Positions 8,767 to 11,792 of a DNA stretch of 11,792 nt are shown in pieces; within the stretch, counting starts at the first letter, position 1; each line of letters starts with the position of its first letter. The notes under the pieces were generated by a model that was not told the origin of the DNA, did no database searches, and saw nothing but the letters and a program-made list of their open reading frames with translations. The DNA comes from Avimonoglobus sp965151315. GTDB lineage: Bacteria > Bacillota > Clostridia > UBA1381. Location: the NCBI GenBank assembly GCA_965151315.1, contig CBCTZG010000084.1, positions 1 through 11,792 on the forward strand, read 5' to 3'. A program made the translations under genes and the position numbers.

Positions 8767-11319
8767 TTATTCCTCTGTATGGGTATAATTGTATACACCG
8801 TATAAAATATATGCCGCCTCCGCTCTGGTCGCACTGAGCATTGGCTCAAACGTTCCTTCCGGATATCCGGAAATTACGCCGATTTCAGACAGGAATCCAA
8901 CGCCGTTCTGAGCATATTCACTGATCGTGTCCTTGTCCGTGTAATCCGGCGTATATGTGCCTTCTTCACCCATTGCCCTGTAGAGGATGGCCGCGATATC
9001 CTGCCGGTTGATATATTCGCCGATACCAAAGCTGCCGTCCGCGTATCCGCTGACCAGGCCGTTATCCACCGCCGCCTGGACATAAGGCGCGTACCACGCG
9101 TTGGGATCAGCATCTATAAACCCGCTCTGATATCCGCCGGTGGGATAGCCGAAGGCGCAGACAACCATCTTGATAAACTCCTCCCGCTTAATGCGCTGCT
9201 CCGGCATAAACAGTTTCCGGGTTACTCCCGTAACAATTTTCAAGTCATATAGCCCTGTAATGGCTTCCTGCGCCCAGGGTACGCTTTCCAAATCGTCAAA
9301 TACCGGCTCCCGTTCGGGTTCTTTGCCGTCAGTCCATTTCGCGTACAGGGTGGTATTCGCGGTAATGCCCTGGGCTGGGTCATATGCTACGGTATAGCCA
9401 GCGTCCAAATACCAGCCGTCAAAGAACAGCCCTTCTTTTTCCGGATCTGCCGGAATACTGGGGTTCATACCCCGTACAACGATCTGCTGAGCGATCTCTG
9501 TACCCCCGGCCGTGTCAAAGGTCACCACATATTTGTAGTTCCCGTTGCCGCCGATCATCGGCACCGCAGTATAATTGTACACGCCGCTTTCCGCCGTAGC
9601 GCTGTCCGCATACTCCTCGTTCTCTGATATCGCGTACATCTTAACCATATATTGGCCGTCGGTTGTAATCATATCTGAAAAATCATATTGGGTATTCTGG
9701 GTTATTACCGCCGCGCCTGCCGTCTGCCCATCCTTATACAGCTGCAGATTATAACCAGCCGCGTTTTCAACTGGGTTCCAGATCAAGGTACCGTTATTCC
9801 ACATGATCCCATCCGGCGTCTGCAGCGGATCCGCCTCTACTGGGAGAATTGTAACCGAGAACTGGAATGGTACGGAATCATCGTAAGCAAACCCGTCCTG
9901 GCTGTACAGCGCACCCAGCTCCAAGGTATACAGCCCGCCGTCAACCATATCCCGCTGCGGAAGCTTAGCTGTGTACGTTCTTGTGGCCGCGTCATATTCA
10001 CCGGTCAGCACATGTCTTTGATTCGTATCGGCATTGACCAGCGCAATAGCGCCGTCCAGGCTGCTTGTATCCATATCGGTGTTAAATGTCAGCTGGATGT
10101 CTCGGCCATCAAAGCCCTGCTGTTTATTCTTTACATTGGCGCTGATGATCTGGGGGGCCAGATAGTCGTATACCCGCATATCGTCAAAGACAGAGACTGC
10201 CTGCGCAACACCGCTGTTTTCAGGGAACGCCTTTCCGTTGATGCTGTACATCAGCAGCGTATCAATGGCATAAAGTTCCGGTGCGCTGCCCGCAGCCCGC
10301 AGTTCCTGGCCGCTTTGAACCAGCCGGTAACCGCCGTTGTCCTTCACATATGCATCCAGGACAAAATTCCCCGCTTCTCCGATGCGATAAACCAGGCGCA
10401 GGTCATACTCCTGGGAGGTTTGTACATCAGGAATAACCTTGGGTTTATCACCCTCGTTCGGGATCCAGTTCTGGGCGATATGGAGCGCCGTGTTATAGTT
10501 CCACATCCGCAGCCCGTCGCCGTACTTCGCAGCGTCACCAGTATATTTTCCCAGATTGATCTGGTTTTTGACCTCTTCAAAACTTACCTTAGTTTCAAAT
10601 ACAAGGCCAGTCCTGTTTCCGTTCATGGTGCTGCCGGTAATCGTCGGGAGTTTGATTTCCCCTTCTACACGGCCTTGATCCTGCACATACTCGCCGTCTA
10701 GTGCATCCACACCATTGGTGATCTGTAGTTTTTTATTGCCGTCTCTTTCGATAATGGCAAACTGCACGTTCTCCGGGTCAACCTCCCTGCCATGCCCTCT
10801 CTCGGGGTGTATCAGGGACAAATCCTCGTCAGACTCCAACAGCTGGTCGTACACCGCCACACTGTCATTGGATGTATTAAAACTTTCAAAGTTTTCATCA
10901 TATACTTTCTCTTCCGCCGCCGTTGTAAACTGAACGGTTTGGTCGGGCAGCGCGTCACCGCCGCTGCCTTTAATGTTCTGCAGACGCAGCGTATAGGTTT
11001 CCCCCGCGTCCAGCCGGCCAAACCGCACCGCGACCACGTCTCCTGTGTCATATACGTCTGCGCCGCACACAATGGTCTGACCGCCGGAAGCCTTCAGCGT
11101 CACGTTTTCCTGGGTCAGCGTGGTTACGTCCACATTTTCAGAATAATCCACCAGGATTTTCCCCACGCCTGTTGGGATGTTTTCCGCGCCTGTTTCCAGA
11201 GTAACGCCGCCCTGGGACGCGAAAATTTTTACACTTTCTACCGTTCCCGCCGCATGGGCCGCGGTAAACGATCCTGCCAGCATCGATGCGGCAATGATAG
11301 CACTGATCCATTTTTTCAT
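8767..11319 (-). CDS. SLH-anchored surface protein with Ig-like, laminin-G-like, FN3-like and InlB-B-repeat modules
   Basis: This is an 850-residue protein. I chose ATG 11319 because AGGAGG lies seven bases upstream. A TTG at 11352 would add 11 residues but overlaps the promoter's start-site region. Residues 1-23 are a signal peptide (KKW, hydrophobic core, AAHA|A). Approximate domains: Big_5 Ig-like 25-133; laminin-G-like 135-385, opening with YDENFESF and closing with FDDMRVYDYL; Big_5 386-488; FN3-like 495-582 (LIWNPVENAAGYNLQLY); InlB B-repeat/Flg_new-like 593-665 (VTFDTAGGTEIAQQ, FFDGWYLD, LYAKW); three SLH domains 673-850 whose conserved motifs are KREE (~712), NRQD (~771) and TRAE (~831). 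SLH triplets bind pyruvylated secondary cell-wall polymer, so the protein should sit on the wall facing outward. No catalytic domain is visible. The laminin-G-like module may bind glycan, but that is inference. It is the first gene of the operon and its modules match those of the two downstream esterases, suggesting an anchoring or glycan-capturing partner. Confidence 0.93.
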   Translation of the reverse strand: MKKWISAIIAASMLAGSFTAAHAAGTVESVKIFASQGGVTLETGAENIPTGVGKILVDYSENVDVTTLTQENVTLKASGGQTIVCGADVYDTGDVVAVRFGRLDAGETYTLRLQNIKGSGGDALPDQTVQFTTAAEEKVYDENFESFNTSNDSVAVYDQLLESDEDLSLIHPERGHGREVDPENVQFAIIERDGNKKLQITNGVDALDGEYVQDQGRVEGEIKLPTITGSTMNGNRTGLVFETKVSFEEVKNQINLGKYTGDAAKYGDGLRMWNYNTALHIAQNWIPNEGDKPKVIPDVQTSQEYDLRLVYRIGEAGNFVLDAYVKDNGGYRLVQSGQELRAAGSAPELYAIDTLLMYSINGKAFPENSGVAQAVSVFDDMRVYDYLAPQIISANVKNKQQGFDGRDIQLTFNTDMDTSSLDGAIALVNADTNQRHVLTGEYDAATRTYTAKLPQRDMVDGGLYTLELGALYSQDGFAYDDSVPFQFSVTILPVEADPLQTPDGIMWNNGTLIWNPVENAAGYNLQLYKDGQTAGAAVITQNTQYDFSDMITTDGQYMVKMYAISENEEYADSATAESGVYNYTAVPMIGGNGNYKYVVTFDTAGGTEIAQQIVVRGMNPSIPADPEKEGLFFDGWYLDAGYTVAYDPAQGITANTTLYAKWTDGKEPEREPVFDDLESVPWAQEAITGLYDLKIVTGVTRKLFMPEQRIKREEFIKMVVCAFGYPTGGYQSGFIDADPNAWYAPYVQAAVDNGLVSGYADGSFGIGEYINRQDIAAILYRAMGEEGTYTPDYTDKDTISEYAQNGVGFLSEIGVISGYPEGTFEPMLSATRAEAAYILYGVYNYTHTEE

Positions 11320-11326
11320 GGTAGTT

Positions 11327-11332
11327 CCTCCT
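11327..11332 (-). promoter_or_regulatory. Ribosome binding site of the SLH protein gene
   Basis: A perfect AGGAGG lies seven bases before ATG 11319. It fixes the start codon and rules out the longer TTG-initiated reading frame. Confidence 0.9.
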
Positions 11333-11353
11333 ATTTCAATCCACTTTATCAAA

Positions 11354-11362
11354 ATTATATCA
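11354..11362 (-). promoter_or_regulatory. Extended -10 promoter of the three-gene operon
   Basis: The minus strand reads TGATATAAT, a perfect TGnTATAAT extended -10. No good -35 is present: the hexamer 17 bp upstream is TTTCAA, half matching TTGACA. Transcription would start near 11345-11347, giving a leader of about 27 nt that carries only the ribosome site. An extended -10 with a weak -35 suits a promoter helped by an activator, and direct repeats sit just upstream. Confidence 0.75.
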
Positions 11363-11380
11363 CGGCGAAATTTTTTTTGA

Positions 11381-11414
11381 AATATAACTATTTATATTTT
11401 TAATATCACTATTT
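11381..11414 (-). promoter_or_regulatory. Pair of 13-bp direct repeats upstream of the promoter, candidate activator site
   Basis: The minus strand carries AAATAGTGATATT (11414-11402) and AAATAGTTATATT (11393-11381). They match at 12 of 13 bases and lie exactly 21 bp apart, two helical turns. The proximal copy falls at about -36 to -48 relative to the predicted start, where a class II activator would contact RNA polymerase. Such spacing is seen for response-regulator sites, including LytTR types, but the match to the LytTR consensus is only partial. The region is very AT-rich, so chance similarity is possible. Confidence 0.45.
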
Positions 11415-11421
11415 CTATTTA

Positions 11422-11470
11422 ATTGTCTTTCTTCCCTTATTTTCTTTCAAAATTCCTGGAAAAAGACAAT
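11422..11470. repeat. Inverted repeat upstream of the operon promoter
   Basis: Arms ATTGTCTTT (11422-11430) and AAAGACAAT (11462-11470) are perfect 9-bp complements. The inner TTCC/GGAA pair extends the stem past a single unpaired base. The loop is about 22 nt and there is no T-tract, so it is unlikely to be a terminator. It could be an operator centred near -100 of the operon promoter or a structured leftover of the spacer. Confidence 0.4.
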
Positions 11471-11518
11471 CTTTATACGCGGGATTTCAGGCGGAAGCCG
11501 ACAGAAATGTTCCGGCAC

Positions 11519-11543
11519 AAAAAAAACGGGATTGATCCCGTTT
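11519..11543 (-). terminator. Intrinsic terminator of the upstream minus-strand transcript
   Basis: On the minus strand AAACGGGA-TCAA-TCCCGTTT forms an 8-bp stem that runs into eight T residues. This is a strong Rho-independent terminator. It isolates the operon promoter from transcription upstream. The plus-strand tail (TTTCTTTAGCTTTT) is weaker, so it may act partly in both directions. Confidence 0.85.
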
Positions 11544-11688
11544 CTTTAGCTTTTATTCAGTTTTACGCAGATGTGCGGGTATTTTCGGTGCCGTCGGCTG
11601 AACTGTTAGGGGAAGTTGCCATACGCCAAAACCCTCACCTTGTTCGGCGTAAAGCAGCGCGTTCACGAACCATCCACCAACGTATACG
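11519..11688 (-). ncRNA. Candidate small RNA or very short mRNA between a promoter-like element and a terminator
   Basis: A stretch of about 165 nt starts after a promoter-like element and ends at the strong terminator at 11519-11543. It holds hairpin-forming pairs: TACGCC/GGCGTA at 11622-11651 with an inner AAC/GTT pairing, and CGCA/TGCG near 11564-11576. Two short reading frames lie within it. One starts at GTG 11666, has 37 codons and stops at 11553, about 10 nt before the terminator stem. The other starts at ATG 11622, encodes 19 residues and has AAGGTGAGGG upstream. I do not recognise the RNA or either peptide. 6S RNA was considered but I could not see its conserved bubble. It could also be the eroded tail of a lost gene. 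Confidence 0.3.
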
Positions 11689-11694
11689 CTTTTT

Positions 11695-11723
11695 ATATAA
11701 AAGAGGAATAACGGCGCATGTAA
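11695..11723 (-). promoter_or_regulatory. Possible sigma-70 promoter for the small upstream transcript
   Basis: The minus strand has TTACAT (11723-11718) and, 17-18 bp further on, TTATAT/TATATA (11700-11694). Four of six bases match each consensus or nearly so. Start would be near 11687. AT-rich DNA gives such matches by chance, so support comes mainly from the terminator 150 bp downstream. Confidence 0.35.
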
Positions 11724-11743
11724 CTAATTTTATTTAAATAAAT

Positions 11744-11773
11744 AAATATCCCCCCGTATAACGGGGGGTATTT
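11744..11773. terminator. GC-rich hairpin terminator at the right edge, probably bidirectional
   Basis: CCCCCCGT-ATA-ACGGGGGG (11750-11768) forms an 8-bp stem, extended by AAATA/TATTT past one unpaired base. T-rich DNA follows on both strands. On the minus strand, the six last codons visible from the window edge could end with a TGA at 11775-11773 right before the hairpin, so it may close an upstream minus-strand gene. That gene cannot be confirmed from so few bases. Confidence 0.65.
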
Positions 11774-11792
11774 CATTTTCGGGCATAGCCCT

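Noticed and set aside
9688..10701. A 337-codon plus-strand open frame
   Set aside because: It lies wholly antisense to the laminin-G and Ig-like coding region of the SLH protein, has no recognisable domain, and arises from the codon bias of the opposite strand.
11320..11352. TTG start extending the SLH protein by 11 residues
   Set aside because: The TTG lies inside the predicted promoter/start-site region, and the internal ATG has a perfect AGGAGG at ideal spacing and begins a standard signal peptide.
11423..11737. A 104-codon plus-strand open frame in the upstream region
   Set aside because: It runs straight through the strong hairpin terminator at 11519-11543 and the inverted repeat, has no ribosome site, and its protein shows no domain pattern.
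1..11792. CRISPR arrays, tRNA genes, insertion sequences, cohesin or dockerin modules
   Set aside because: I saw no regularly spaced identical repeats, no tRNA-like fold, no transposase, and no dockerin calcium-loop pairs on reading the window.

Overview
The window is one strand-consistent operon of very large, secreted, modular surface proteins, all read on the minus strand (right to left), plus about 470 bp of upstream regulatory and intergenic DNA at the right edge. The organism looks like a Gram-positive anaerobe of the Clostridia type (Bacillota). The reasons are SLH cell-wall anchoring repeats, a perfect AGGAGG ribosome binding site, an extended -10 promoter (TGnTATAAT), U-tract terminators, and SbsA-type Ig-like modules joined to a GGSIT-type SGNH hydrolase. 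There is no rRNA or housekeeping gene to place it further. Base composition is mid-50s % GC in most coding DNA, with one clear AT-rich island.

Layout in transcription order. (1) 11319-8767: an 850-residue secreted protein with Ig-like, laminin-G-like, FN3-like and InlB-B-repeat-like modules and three C-terminal SLH domains; it has no recognisable enzyme domain. (2) 8739-4381: a 1452-residue secreted protein with four Ig-like and two laminin-G-like modules, a linker domain, an SGNH/GDSL hydrolase domain with all expected catalytic blocks, and a C-terminal beta-sandwich-like domain. (3) 4299-1, running off the left edge: at least 1433 residues, with five Ig-like and two laminin-G-like modules, the same type of linker domain, and a sialate-O-acetylesterase-type (SASA) domain whose Ser motif is present but whose C-terminal His block lies outside the window. 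The intergenic gaps are 27 and 81 bp with no terminator, so the three genes are probably co-transcribed.

The reading frames look intact: gene 3 was translated codon by codon from its start to the window edge without a stop or frameshift. The plausible joint role is removal of O-acyl (probably acetyl) groups from a complex glycan at the cell surface. Two esterases of different SGNH subfamilies would be presented on long multi-domain stalks, together with an SLH-anchored partner built from the same modules. The substrate cannot be read from the sequence; plant polysaccharide acetyl esters and host sialic-acid acetyl esters are both possible.

Right edge (11320-11792). A good extended -10 promoter lies just upstream of gene 1. 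Directly upstream of its weak -35 region are two near-identical 13-bp direct repeats 21 bp apart, a typical activator-site arrangement. Further out are an inverted repeat, a strong minus-strand terminator, a stretch of about 165 bp with its own promoter-like element that could be a small RNA or a very short ORF, and a second GC-rich hairpin terminator that may close an upstream gene.
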